DNA of 64,000 bases from JAOXRU01 sp965247735 (GCA_965247735.1 CBDFHN010000002.1:620001-684000), one strand, 5' to 3'; numbered from the stretch's first letter, positions 9,151 through 16,906 are shown. The notes: generated from the sequence alone by a model not told the origin. Translations and numbers: made by a program.

Positions 9151-9217
9151 AAAGGTTTTTTCTTTTGTGTTTTTATAATTTTATAAAAACAAATACAAAA
9201 TTAAAAACCTTTTTTTT
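9151..9217 (+). terminator. Long rho-independent terminator
   Basis: A long AT-rich hairpin starts 21 bases after the stop of the first helix-turn-helix gene. The outer arms are AAAGGTTTTT (9151-9160) and AAAAACCTTT, the inner arms GTTTTTATAA and TTATAAAAAC, and the hairpin is followed by a run of T. It isolates this gene from tsaE. Confidence 0.8.
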
Positions 9218-9380
9218 GTGCTTGTTATAAAGTATAATTAAAAATGTTATATTTTTTAGTCCTTCTATATTTTAAGCATTGCCAAGGGCACTACACTTCC
9301 TTTCTAATAAAAAAATAGTAACACTCATTTCTAATTTTAGGAGACATATCTTTAAAAACACCAACTACCTCCTATCGTAT

Positions 9381-9411
9381 TTGCTGTACAGCACAATAAC
9401 AACTACTTTTG
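9381..9411 (+). promoter_or_regulatory. Promoter of tsaE, giving a near-leaderless mRNA
   Basis: TTG at 9381-9383 and TACTTTTG at 9404-9411 are 20 bases apart, a very good match to the Bacteroidota sigma-A pattern. The -7 box ends 6 bases before the ATG at 9418, so the transcript should start at or within a few bases of the start codon. Confidence 0.7.
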
Positions 9412-9417
9412 CAAAAT

Positions 9418-9831
9418 ATGAACTCTTCTCTAACGTATACTATTGATAACATAGCAGCTGTTGCAGTTAACCTAATTGCAAACTCACCTTCTAAAATTAT
9501 CCTATTCTATGGAGAAATGGGTTCCGGAAAAACAACACTGATAAAAAGTATAGCATCAAAGCTAGGCTACACAAAAAATATAAGTAGTCCTACTTTTGGA
9601 TTAGTCAACGAGTATCAAATTGCAGAAGGTTTAATCTTTCATTTTGATCTTTATCGACTAGAACAAGAAGAAGAAGCTTATGATATTGGATTTGAAGAAT
9701 ACCTCTATTCCAAGCATTGGGTTTTTATAGAATGGCCTGAAAAAATCCCAAATTTACTTCCTGATAATTGCACAAAAATCAACATTGAAATCCTGAATTA
9801 CAACGAACGTAAAATCACTTATCTTCACTAA
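9418..9831 (+). CDS. tsaE: tRNA threonylcarbamoyladenosine synthesis ATPase TsaE
   Basis: TsaE (YjeE family), 137 residues from the ATG at 9418. A longer frame from a TTG at 9409 exists, but that TTG lies inside the -7 promoter box and can be dismissed. The Walker A motif GEMGSGKTT (about residues 30-38) is followed by the family motifs SSPTFGLVNEY, FDLYRLE and EWPEKIP. It is the ATPase that works with TsaB and TsaD to make t6A37 on ANN-reading tRNAs in the cytoplasm. It sits between two of the three helix-turn-helix paralogues. Confidence 0.94.
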   Translation: MNSSLTYTIDNIAAVAVNLIANSPSKIILFYGEMGSGKTTLIKSIASKLGYTKNISSPTFGLVNEYQIAEGLIFHFDLYRLEQEEEAYDIGFEEYLYSKHWVFIEWPEKIPNLLPDNCTKINIEILNYNERKITYLH

Positions 9832-9924
9832 CAAACACGCCGCATAAGGATTACTACCATTCAAAGAATAATAAAAATTAAAATCGCCATTTTCATTATA
9901 TTTAATCAACTAAAAAAATGAATT

Positions 9925-10302
9925 ATGCATAAGACGATAGACAGAATTATGATTTTTATTAGACACTTAGGAATTAGTGTTAGACAATTTGATATTTCTA
10001 TAGGTGCCTCTAACGGGTATACGTTAAGGATGAACAAGAACAATGCATCTGTAGGTAGTGATGTTGTAGAAAACATCTCAAAAAAATATCAGATGGTTAA
10101 TGTAGAGTGGCTAGTCACTGGTAGAGGTACTATGATAAAAGCATCAGACAAGTCCTTAAATCTTAAGGAAAATTCATCGATAAATGAAGCTGTTCTTCAT
10201 AAGATGATTGATGCCAAAATAAACATCACAAAACAAGAAAATTTTAACGAAAAACTGAAAAATATTATTGTTGAAATAGCAGACGCCCAGAACAAAGTAT
10301 AA
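9925..10302 (+). CDS. Small helix-turn-helix protein, paralogue 2 of 3
   Basis: A 125-residue sister of the proteins at 8737 and 10592. Residues 1-72 keep the helix-turn-helix region almost unchanged (RQFDISIGASNGYTLRMNKN, VEWLVTGRGTMI), while the tail from about residue 78 has drifted to ENFNEKLKNIIVEIADAQN. The sharp contrast between a conserved DNA-binding half and a variable tail suggests that all three read similar DNA sites but differ in oligomerisation or partners; this is inference. It lies 93 bp after tsaE with no clear promoter, so it may be read through from tsaE. Confidence 0.8.
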   Translation: MHKTIDRIMIFIRHLGISVRQFDISIGASNGYTLRMNKNNASVGSDVVENISKKYQMVNVEWLVTGRGTMIKASDKSLNLKENSSINEAVLHKMIDAKINITKQENFNEKLKNIIVEIADAQNKV

Positions 10303-10591
10303 CTACTCACAGTATTTATTCATTGAAGCAATGCTTTTTAATATAATTAATCTTAATGATTACCGAACAAACCGCTATAATTATATCTTTATTATAAAAT
10401 AAAGTAACAAAAAAACACTTTTATTCTAAAATATATTGAAAAAACAGGGTAAAAAACATTATTTTTTTGTAATTTGTAAGAGTAAAGTTCGACTATAGGT
10501 TAAACAATATATACTATAATCATTTAACTTTTTCATTCAAGTACCCTCCTCTCATGTAAAAAGTTTTATTAATTATTAAAAAAAATTAATT

Positions 10592-10987
10592 ATGTACAAA
10601 ACAATTGACAGGATAATGCTTTTTATAAAGCATTTAGGAATTAGTGTAAGACAGTTCGATATTTCTATTGGAGCTTCCAATGGTTATACATTACGTATGA
10701 ATAAAAATCATGCCTCTGTAGGTAGTGATGTTATTGAAAATATCTCCAGAAAATATCCAGAAATTAATGTGGAATGGCTGGTTACCGGACGTAGCTCTAT
10801 GATTAGAGATAATGAAGGTCAAGATATCGATTTAAAACTATTGCAACAAACGTTTTCAGAAGAAGAAATAAGCATTAGAATTGCTCAAAAAGTAATTGAT
10901 AGGGAAAAAACCGAATTAAAAAGAATGCTTAGAGAAGTTGTTCATGAAATTAAAGTTTCTAATACCAATATCGACAAACGTCACTAA
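10592..10987 (+). CDS. Small helix-turn-helix protein, paralogue 3 of 3
   Basis: A 131-residue protein, closest to the first copy: both share the start MYKTIDRIMLFIKHLG and the tail KRMLREVxHEI. The helix-turn-helix region and the closing NVEWLVTGRSSMI are conserved; the usual Gly-Arg-Gly of the last motif is Gly-Arg-Ser here. The 289 bp before it are AT-rich and hold only a degenerate -7 box (TAATTTG). This family of regulators is common beside tsaE in flavobacteria in my recollection; three copies in 2.3 kb look like local duplication. Confidence 0.8.
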   Translation: MYKTIDRIMLFIKHLGISVRQFDISIGASNGYTLRMNKNHASVGSDVIENISRKYPEINVEWLVTGRSSMIRDNEGQDIDLKLLQQTFSEEEISIRIAQKVIDREKTELKRMLREVVHEIKVSNTNIDKRH

Positions 10988-11312
10988 GCATCCACTTTTT
11001 GGTCCAGTAAAATTCATCAATCATGTGTATTGTTTGTCTTAACACGGACTAACAAGCTAAAGAACAAACAGCTTGGAACAGAAAAACAACTTAATAATCA
11101 CTCTTATTTAAAATTTTATAGTATAGTAATTTATCAGTAATAAATATTTTATTCGATAATAATAAATTTAGATTACTAAACAATTATCGATGAAGTTGTA
11201 GGAAAAACCGATAATACGCAAAAAAGCACGAGAAAAGACGCTATACAACTAACATTTTTTGTATGTTTGTTTTGAAAATGAATTTATTTATTAATCTTTA
11301 AGACTTTTTTAC
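10988..11312. other. Gene-free stretch before the small lipoprotein
   Basis: These 325 bp hold no reading frame I would defend. A TATGTTTG box at 11262-11269 (a perfect TAnnTTTG) lies 44 bases before the small lipoprotein start and is its likely promoter. No convincing terminator for the upstream gene was seen. Confidence 0.5.
11262..11269 (+). promoter_or_regulatory. -7 element for the small lipoprotein gene
   Basis: TATGTTTG matches TAnnTTTG exactly; the ATG is at 11313. No TTG box was found at the expected distance. Confidence 0.45.
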
Positions 11313-11450
11313 ATGAACACTAAAAAAATTTTATTAGGATTGGCAGTATTGTTTGTTGCTGGTCTAGCTTTTTCTTGTACGGACAGTACAGCGGAAGAAG
11401 ATGCACTTTATGAGAATTCAATTGATAGAGAGCATCTAACCCCTCGCTAA
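11313..11450 (+). CDS. 45-residue lipoprotein
   Basis: A short gene of 45 codons plus stop. The product begins MNTKKILLGLAVLFVAGLAF, a lipoprotein signal peptide, with lipobox A-F-S-Cys22. The mature part is only 24 residues, acidic at first (CTDSTAEEDALYEN) and ending REHLTPR. A promoter lies upstream and a perfect-stem terminator starts 53 bases after the stop, so it is a complete small transcription unit. It would be a membrane-anchored periplasmic peptide. I do not know a function. Confidence 0.7.
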   Translation: MNTKKILLGLAVLFVAGLAFSCTDSTAEEDALYENSIDREHLTPR

Positions 11451-11470
11451 CAATTGAGTACATTTTTTAG

Positions 11471-11501
11471 TTGCTAAGGCTTTAAAAAAATAGTAACTTT
11501 G
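11471..11501 (+). promoter_or_regulatory. Promoter of the membrane protein gene at 11547
   Basis: TTG at 11471-11473 and TAACTTTG at 11494-11501 are 20 bases apart, close to the ideal Bacteroidota promoter. The predicted start of transcription (about 11505-11508) falls at the base of the hairpin at 11504-11524, so the mRNA would begin with a stem-loop. Confidence 0.65.
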
Positions 11502-11503
11502 AG

Positions 11504-11530
11504 GAGCAACCAATTTGGTTGCTCTTTTTT
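11504..11530 (+). terminator. Perfect-stem hairpin with T6, terminator of the small lipoprotein or 5' attenuator
   Basis: GAGCAACCAA (11504-11513) and TTGGTTGCTC (11515-11524) are exact inverted repeats followed by six T. In form it is a rho-independent terminator for the small lipoprotein. It also lies right at the expected 5' end of the next transcript, so it may act as an attenuator or a protective 5' hairpin. Confidence 0.75.
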
Positions 11531-11546
11531 ATTTATAATTTATATA

Positions 11547-12080
11547 ATGAGTACGACTAACCCAAATCCTAAAAAAAAAATAAAGCGCAAAATAGTTATA
11601 GAATCTATCGTTGCTTTTATAATTGTCATTTCTCCTTTCCTATTCTATAGCTATGAATATATTCCTCCTACTCCAAAAGGAGAAACTTATTCCTTGTTTG
11701 GTTTGGATGTAGGCAGTCTAGGTTTTCGCGATGTAAGAACTTTTATCTGGTATATCCTTTCAAAACTTATACCCTTATCATTACTTTGTATTTGGTTTTT
11801 TACTTGCAAACATTGGTGGTACCATGTTATCATTATACCATTATCTATGTATGCTTTTCAATTAATACTTTTATTTAATACTCAGGAGACATCAGAACTC
11901 GACCAAGAAGAAATAATTTGGATTCTTCCTGTCTGTATGATAATTATTCCGTTTGTCTATCTTATAAGAGTAAAACTATATGACAAACACGTATTAGGTA
12001 TAGATCTCGAACAAATAGAGGCAGACATTAAGGAAATGGAAGCTCGTAAAGAAGAAAGAGAGCAAAACAGTATTAACTAG
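11547..12080 (+). CDS. Predicted membrane protein with about four transmembrane helices
   Basis: A 177-residue protein from the ATG at 11547. An extended frame from a TTG at 11499 would run through the hairpin and is unlikely. A lysine-rich N-terminus (NPKKKIKRK) precedes four hydrophobic segments (IVAFIIVISPFLFY; LIPLSLLCIWFF; VIIIPLSMYAFQLILLF; IIWILPVCMIIIPFVYL), and the C-terminal 45 residues are a charged helix (EQIEADIKEMEARKEEREQ) expected in the cytoplasm. I do not recognise the family. It lies 25 bp upstream of the alanine-dehydrogenase gene and is probably co-transcribed with it. Confidence 0.75.
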   Translation: MSTTNPNPKKKIKRKIVIESIVAFIIVISPFLFYSYEYIPPTPKGETYSLFGLDVGSLGFRDVRTFIWYILSKLIPLSLLCIWFFTCKHWWYHVIIIPLSMYAFQLILLFNTQETSELDQEEIIWILPVCMIIIPFVYLIRVKLYDKHVLGIDLEQIEADIKEMEARKEEREQNSIN

Positions 12081-12105
12081 TAGAGTTTCTTAAAAACATA
12101 TAATT

Positions 12106-13305
12106 ATGGACATGCCTTCTTCTCCTTTTAGTAAAGAACAATTATTACCACAAGAAGAAACCCTTGAGATTTTTAAAAAAAAAGGAGAACTTTTTATAGG
12201 CATACCTAAGGAAAGTTCCTATCAAGAAAAAAGGGTTTGTTTAACTCCAGACGCTGTAAATGCACTTACTGCACATGGGCATCGCATACTTATTGAGGCT
12301 GGAGCTGGTGAAGGTGCTAATTTTTCGGATAAAGACTATTCAGAAGCTGGTGCAGAAATAACTAAAGACACTCAAAAAGTATTTTCCTGTCCGCTCATCC
12401 TAAAAGTAGAGCCACCAACTGCTAATGAAATAAAACTTCTAAATCCATTAACAACGGTTATTTCTGCATTGCAGATAAAAACACAACAAAAAAAATATTT
12501 TGAAGAACTAGCACATAAAAGGATTTCTGCAATTGCCTTCGAATACATCAAAGATGAAGATGGTAAATATCCTGCAGTACGTTCCTTAAGTGAAATTGCT
12601 GGAATTTCTTCTATTCTGATTGCTTCAGAATTGATGGTAGATCCAAAAATAGGAAATGGGCTTATGTTTGGTAATACATCTGGCGTGCCTCCTATTGAAG
12701 TTGTTATTCTTGGTGCTGGTACCGTTGGAGAATTTGCTGCAAGGTCGGCTCTGGGGCTTGGAGCCAATGTAAGAGTATTTGATAATTCTATTACAAAACT
12801 CAGAAAAATACAAGCTAACTTAGGACAACCCATTTACACCTCTACGATACAGCCAAAAAATTTATTGAAATCCTTAAGAAGGTGCGATGTTGCCATTGGA
12901 GCGCTTAGAGGAAAAGACAGAACACCTGTAGTAGTCTCTAATACTATGGTTGAAAACATGAAAAGCGGCAGTATTATTATTGATGTGAGTATTGATAGAG
13001 GCGGGTGTTTCGAAACCAGTGAGGTTACCTCTCATAAAACACCTACATTTGATAAATATGGAGTTACACACTATTGTGTACCTAATATTCCATCTAGATA
13101 CCCTAGAACTTCCTCAATATCAATCAGTAATATTTTTTCTCCTTATTTAGTTGATATTGGAGAAAATGGCGGCATAGAAAGTGCGTTAAAATTTGACAAA
13201 GGTTTGCGAAATGGTTTGTATCTTTACCGCGGAATACTAACCAGCAAATCCATTGGAGATTGGTTTGGTCTTCCAGCAAACGACATTAACTTTCTTATTT
13301 TTTAA
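12106..13305 (+). CDS. ald: Alanine dehydrogenase family protein
   Basis: A 399-residue protein of the alanine dehydrogenase / transhydrogenase-alpha family. The N-terminal domain carries GIPKESSYQEKRVCLTP and the lysine of LILKVEPP; the NAD-binding Rossmann motif is GAGTVGEFAARSALGLGA (about residue 202). Classical alanine dehydrogenases have a catalytic histidine in a YLHLA-type motif shortly after the lysine; here the aligned stretch reads VISALQIKTQQ with no histidine. It also lacks the arginine motif typical of transhydrogenase alpha. The name therefore follows the family; oxidative deamination of alanine is not assured. The next gene starts 1 bp after its stop. Confidence 0.8.
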   Translation: MDMPSSPFSKEQLLPQEETLEIFKKKGELFIGIPKESSYQEKRVCLTPDAVNALTAHGHRILIEAGAGEGANFSDKDYSEAGAEITKDTQKVFSCPLILKVEPPTANEIKLLNPLTTVISALQIKTQQKKYFEELAHKRISAIAFEYIKDEDGKYPAVRSLSEIAGISSILIASELMVDPKIGNGLMFGNTSGVPPIEVVILGAGTVGEFAARSALGLGANVRVFDNSITKLRKIQANLGQPIYTSTIQPKNLLKSLRRCDVAIGALRGKDRTPVVVSNTMVENMKSGSIIIDVSIDRGGCFETSEVTSHKTPTFDKYGVTHYCVPNIPSRYPRTSSISISNIFSPYLVDIGENGGIESALKFDKGLRNGLYLYRGILTSKSIGDWFGLPANDINFLIF

Positions 13306-13306
13306 A

Positions 13307-13651
13307 ATGAGCTTTATAAAAAGATTGGGCTATTACTTAGGTGGACTTGCCTTGGGTTTAATAATTTTAGCCTTTTTCCTTAGAGGAAAAAAAACATCTT
13401 GTAGCTATAGTCCCAATGCCAGAACAATTAAAAACATCAATATAAAAACACTAGTTTTTCAGGATTTTGAAAATGATAGTATCGCTATCAGAGAACTTTT
13501 AAAAGATGGTGATGTTGATTTTAGCAAAAGCAATACCGAATTAGATTCTTGTAAAATTTATTTTATTGATGGTACAGCTACTTATGAAGGACAACATGTG
13601 ATTCTTCAAAACTGTGATAAAGAGGTTATTATTACCACATATAAAAAATAA
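13307..13651 (+). CDS. Small membrane-anchored protein, DUF4258-like
   Basis: A 114-residue protein from the ATG at 13307, one base after the ald stop; a longer frame overlapping ald is not needed. A single hydrophobic segment near the start (YYLGGLALGLIILAFFL) anchors it, followed by a short basic stretch and a domain of about 85 residues with GDVDFSKSNTELDSCKIYFIDG, which resembles the DUF4258 family as I recall it from flavobacterial genomes. Cys-32, Cys-83 region and Cys near the end could form disulphides outside the cytoplasm. The role is unknown; the coupling to ald suggests a shared transcript. Confidence 0.75.
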   Translation: MSFIKRLGYYLGGLALGLIILAFFLRGKKTSCSYSPNARTIKNINIKTLVFQDFENDSIAIRELLKDGDVDFSKSNTELDSCKIYFIDGTATYEGQHVILQNCDKEVIITTYKK

Positions 13652-13792
13652 GAATAACGCAAATGTCACATCGAGTGTTACGCCTTAGCATGATATCGAG
13701 ATTCTGTTTACAAAACTGTTCACGATATTATTTTATCTCAGTTATGCTCCTAAATAAATCACTCGAACTAAACTTTTAGACTTCCACAAATC

Positions 13793-13906
13793 CTAAACTA
13801 ACTTATTCAACTCCTTTATATAAAACGAAGGTTTTATTTTTGTTCTAACCATAAAGGCTTTGGTAAATGACTCCGTATTATTATAGCCCATTTCTGAAGC
13901 TATTGC
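13793..13906 (-). pseudogene. 3' end of the AraC/TPR regulator, cut off by the insertion sequence
   Basis: Read on the minus strand from 13906, the frame gives AIASEMGYNNTESFTKAF followed by VRTKIKPSFYIKELNKLV and a TAG at 13793-13795. That is the second helix of an AraC DNA-binding domain and its usual tail. It starts with the same eight bases that end the intact part of the gene at 15333-15340, and the frame is exactly continuous once the insertion and one copy of the duplication are removed. The ancestral protein is therefore recoverable. Confidence 0.9.
13899..13906. repeat. Left 8-bp target-site duplication
   Basis: GCTATTGC directly abuts the left end of the insertion sequence and is repeated exactly at 15333-15340. 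Eight base pairs is the usual duplication length for the ISL3 family. Confidence 0.9.
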
Positions 13907-13938
13907 GGATCAAGTCCAAAAGTTGTGGGATTTTAGGA

Positions 13939-14931
13939 TTATGCAAAAATTGTAGTAAGTCTAAATAAGAAAAAGTCTACATTTCTAACCCCTCTAAATT
14001 GTGCTCTAAAGGCTTTAATTTTAGCATTGAAAGATTCTGCAGACGCATTTGTACTTCTATTATCAAAATAGTTGAGTATATTTTGATAATGTATTGACAT
14101 TGTTCTAGCGATTGTGTTGAAGCTTTTAAATTTAGCTTGTCTTACTTTTTCATCCCATTTTGCAAGCCTGATAAGTGCTGAAGTTTTGTCTTTGGTATTA
14201 TTAAATATCCAAGATAGGTTTTGGCATAACTTATATGCTTTCTCTAGATCTGGATATCTCTGAAAAAGGACTTCTGCTCTTTTGGATTGATTGTCAGTCC
14301 ATTTACTACTTGATTTATATAATAAATATCTGCTTCTTGCTAATAATTGCTTTAAAGTATCTCCATTGGGCAGTAGTTTTGGAGTGTATTTTAATGATTT
14401 ATTTCTAGCATATTCTATGGCATCATTTTCAGTATCTAAAGCATCCCATCGATGTTTTATTCTTATTTCTTGTAATGCGTCCAAGGCTAGTTTTTGCACG
14501 TGAAAACGATCTATTACTAAGGTAGCATTTGGGAAAGACTTTTTAACGATAAGTCCCATATTACCTGCCATATCTAAAGTTACCTCTTTAACTTTCTTGC
14601 GTTGCTTTAAAGGAATTTTCTCTAGTATTTTTATCACAGTTTCGGCTTTGGTTCCTTTGACCATTGCAACTAAGGCTCCCTTCTTTCCTTTTGCTTTTTT
14701 ATTGGTTAGTATGGTATATAAATCACCATTAGAAAAGGCAGTCTCATCAAGGGATAAATTTGCGCCTAAGTTTTGTGCGAATAATAGCCAATCTGTTGCG
14801 TGTTGTTTTTGACCCCACGCTTTAAAATCACTCAGATAGTCCTTGTACTGTCTTTGTAGACTTCTGGGATTAACACCATAGAAATTAGCTACAAGTGTTG
14901 TACTTGAAGCGTTATTACTTATAGACCTCTT
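13939..14931 (-). CDS. ISAon1-like transposase, catalytic part (orfB)
   Basis: The DDE transposase part of the ISL3-type element. The frame is open from 14931, next to the end of the upstream frame, although the first ATG is only at 14664; residues before that ATG (NPRSLQRQYKDYLSDFKAWG and the DDE-type stretch SLDETAFSNGDLYT) are clearly part of the protein. The acidic triad appears as Asp in SLDETAF, Asp in EVTLDMAGNMG, and Glu in NASAESFNAKIKAFR, with VIDRFHVQKLA also typical of ISL3 enzymes. It is therefore expressed as an extension of orfA by frameshift (+1 relative to orfA) near 14930-14934. All catalytic residues seem intact. Confidence 0.85.
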   Translation of the reverse strand, partial: KRSISNNASSTTLVANFYGVNPRSLQRQYKDYLSDFKAWGQKQHATDWLLFAQNLGANLSLDETAFSNGDLYTILTNKKAKGKKGALVAMVKGTKAETVIKILEKIPLKQRKKVKEVTLDMAGNMGLIVKKSFPNATLVIDRFHVQKLALDALQEIRIKHRWDALDTENDAIEYARNKSLKYTPKLLPNGDTLKQLLARSRYLLYKSSSKWTDNQSKRAEVLFQRYPDLEKAYKLCQNLSWIFNNTKDKTSALIRLAKWDEKVRQAKFKSFNTIARTMSIHYQNILNYFDNRSTNASAESFNAKIKAFRAQFRGVRNVDFFLFRLTTIFA

Positions 14932-15271
14932 TTAAAAAAGCAGCAAATTCACTAGTTATTCTAGTTCCTTTTGCTACTAAATCCCAATCTCTTGTAACTA
15001 CTTTACTAGTCACTTCATTAAGCCATCTACGCCGTGTTATATGCAGATAAACATCCTTACCTCGTATAGGGAAATCTTGAACGGTCGCCTCTGGAAAGAA
15101 GCCTTTAGAGTGGAGTTTAGCATTATTAAGTACAGATGGAACCTCATTTAATTCTGTAAAATAGAAATGTATCTCTTCTCCTTTAATCTCGTGTTTGGTT
15201 AAATCAAAATGACTTACCAGTACTTCGGGAAGTAATAAATTAGCAACTGCAAATAAAGCGTCTGAGGACAT
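14915..15271 (-). CDS. ISAon1-like transposase N-terminal region (orfA)
   Basis: A 118-residue frame of the type annotated as the ISAon1-family transposase N-terminal region, with a short basic stretch (LHITRRRWLNEV). It ends at 14915 and overlaps orfB. The overlap holds T6A4G (minus strand, 14939 to 14929). To enter orfB the ribosome or polymerase has to lose one A of the AAAA run: reading TTA then AAG. A minus-one slip would meet a TAA four codons later, so it would not work. Confidence 0.8.
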   Translation of the reverse strand: MSSDALFAVANLLLPEVLVSHFDLTKHEIKGEEIHFYFTELNEVPSVLNNAKLHSKGFFPEATVQDFPIRGKDVYLHITRRRWLNEVTSKVVTRDWDLVAKGTRITSEFAAFLKEVYK

Positions 15272-15301
15272 AGAAATTTTAAAAGCAAAGTTGCCTCTAA
15301 T

Positions 15302-16906
15302 TTAGTTACTCCACAACTTTTTGTGTTGAGCCGCTATTGCTTTAATGGTATAGGCTCTTAATTTTGGATTAACTTTTAATTCTGCTAGGCAATACTTAAT
15401 TCGTAACTCATTTAAATAATGAGAAAAAGAAATACCTTTTTTCTTATTTATAATTTTTGACAGATACACCGTATTGGTATTAAAATCTTTTGCCAGTTTA
15501 GTTAAACTAATATCCTTTTTAAGGAATTGCTTTTGTTTTTCAAATTTGTCTAAGCTAGCTAAAACATCTTTTACAACTTCCTCAGGTATCGTTAATGAAT
15601 TCTCATCCTCGAGTATTAGCACTGCTTTAATACTTGATACTTTTTGTTGTTCTAACAAAATATTAAAGCGTTTCTTATATTTTTTCTGATTTGCATAATG
15701 CATTCCAATAAAAGAAAATAGAAACACTACCAAAACTAGTATGGCAACAACAATAATTGTTTTATTATGTCTCTTCTCATCACTAATTTTTGCAATTAGC
15801 TTATCTTTTTCAGCTTTTAATTTAGGAATTTCATAGTCTGTTGACATCTGACTGTCTATACTTTTTATTGTTTTGCTTAAAACACTATCTATCTTTATTA
15901 ATTTATCAACCGCATCCAATTGTTTCGCTACATTTCCTTTTGTTGCATGATATTCATATAATGTTTTGTAGACATCTTTTAATTCTGGGTACAGAATCTT
16001 ATTAGCAGTATAGATAGAGTCTACTTTATTTAGATAGTATTCCATCTTTACCTTATCTGTAATCTCATAAATTTTACCCTGATAGTAATAACATGTTAAT
16101 AAGCCACCATTATTAAGAAATGGCTCAACTTTTAACAAACTGTCCATTGCTTTCTTATAGTCACTTTTATAAAAAAATAGTACACCGCTATCTAATAAAA
16201 ATTTAGTATAAAAATCTGATTTATTATACTTCAAACTAAGATTAATCCCTTTTTCAACAATAATCTGTGCTGAGTCCAAAATTCTACCTCTTAGATAGCT
16301 TTTTGATAATCCATCTAAAATATCTAAATAGTCATATTGATATTTCTCCTTGAAATTTGGTTGTTTTTTTAAAAGACTCATTTGTGTTTTCCACATCCTT
16401 AAGGCATCAGAATAACTTCCCAAATTGTTATGTATCCCAGCTATAGCCCTATTTAAATATAATTGCTGTCTAATATTATTTCTTTCTAAAGCAATATCAT
16501 AAGCTTTTAAGAAAGAGCTTAGAGACTTATCATCATTTCCATTGATATAATAATGATAACCTTTCGAGATATGCCCTTCTGCAGGAAAATCTCCTTGTTT
16601 TATATTCTTCGTAATATTTAAAATAGTATCCGAATACCTTATTGCTTCCTTAAACTCTGAAATATATGACTTATACATATATGCATATGCTAAGTGTATC
16701 GTGTCATTTTTCCTTTTGGCAATTTCTATATGTTTATCCAAATAACTAGCCTTTAACTTAGATTTTGGTCTAATCTCTAAATACGCTTGCTTTAGTTCTT
16801 CTAACGAAAAAGTACGTAATGAATCAACACCCTTATCCTGTCCAGAACTAAACTGAATAGAGCAAAACAAAAAAATAAAAAATGGTAGGTACTTTATATT
16901 AATCAT
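15302..16906 (-). pseudogene. AraC-family regulator with TPR sensor, interrupted by the insertion sequence
   Basis: Flavobacterial TPR/AraC regulator. From the ATG at 16906 (a longer start at 16939 would use TTG) it reads a signal peptide (INIKYLPFFIFLFCSIQF), TPR-like repeats over about residues 60-350, a transmembrane helix (TIIVVAILVLVVFLFSFIGM, about 385-405) and the first half of an AraC helix-turn-helix domain (SLTKLAKDFNTNTVYLSKII). At 15333 the reading frame runs into the insertion sequence and ends nine residues later in AQHKKLWSN. The second half of the DNA-binding domain lies at 13793-13906. The joined ancestral protein would be 559 residues. Without the second helix-turn-helix, DNA binding is presumably lost. 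Confidence 0.9.
15333..15340. repeat. Right 8-bp target-site duplication
   Basis: GCTATTGC, exact copy of 13899-13906, directly abutting the right inverted repeat of the insertion sequence. Confidence 0.9.

Larger units (their letters stand above)
13907..15332 (-). mobile_element. ISL3-family insertion sequence, ISAon1-like, 1426 bp
   Basis: The element is bounded by imperfect terminal inverted repeats: GGATCAAGTCCAAAAGTTGT at the left and, reading inward on the minus strand, GGCTCAACACAAAAAGTTGT at the right, about 18 matches in 22. It is flanked by an exact 8-bp duplication. It carries two overlapping transposase frames in the ISAon1 arrangement. It sits inside the DNA-binding domain of an AraC/TPR regulator. 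The perfect duplication and the undamaged flanking frames point to a recent insertion. Confidence 0.92.

Noticed and set aside
11499..11546. N-terminal extension of the membrane protein gene from a TTG codon
   Set aside because: The TTG lies in the -7 promoter box and the extension would translate a terminator-like hairpin; the ATG at 11547 is the sensible start.
12372..12833. 153-codon open frame on the minus strand inside the alanine dehydrogenase gene
   Set aside because: It is the mirror of a well-supported gene, with no domain, start context or promoter of its own.
14664..14664. ATG at 14664 as a true start of the transposase
   Set aside because: The frame stays open 267 bases upstream and contains the first acidic residue of the catalytic triad, so this ATG is internal.
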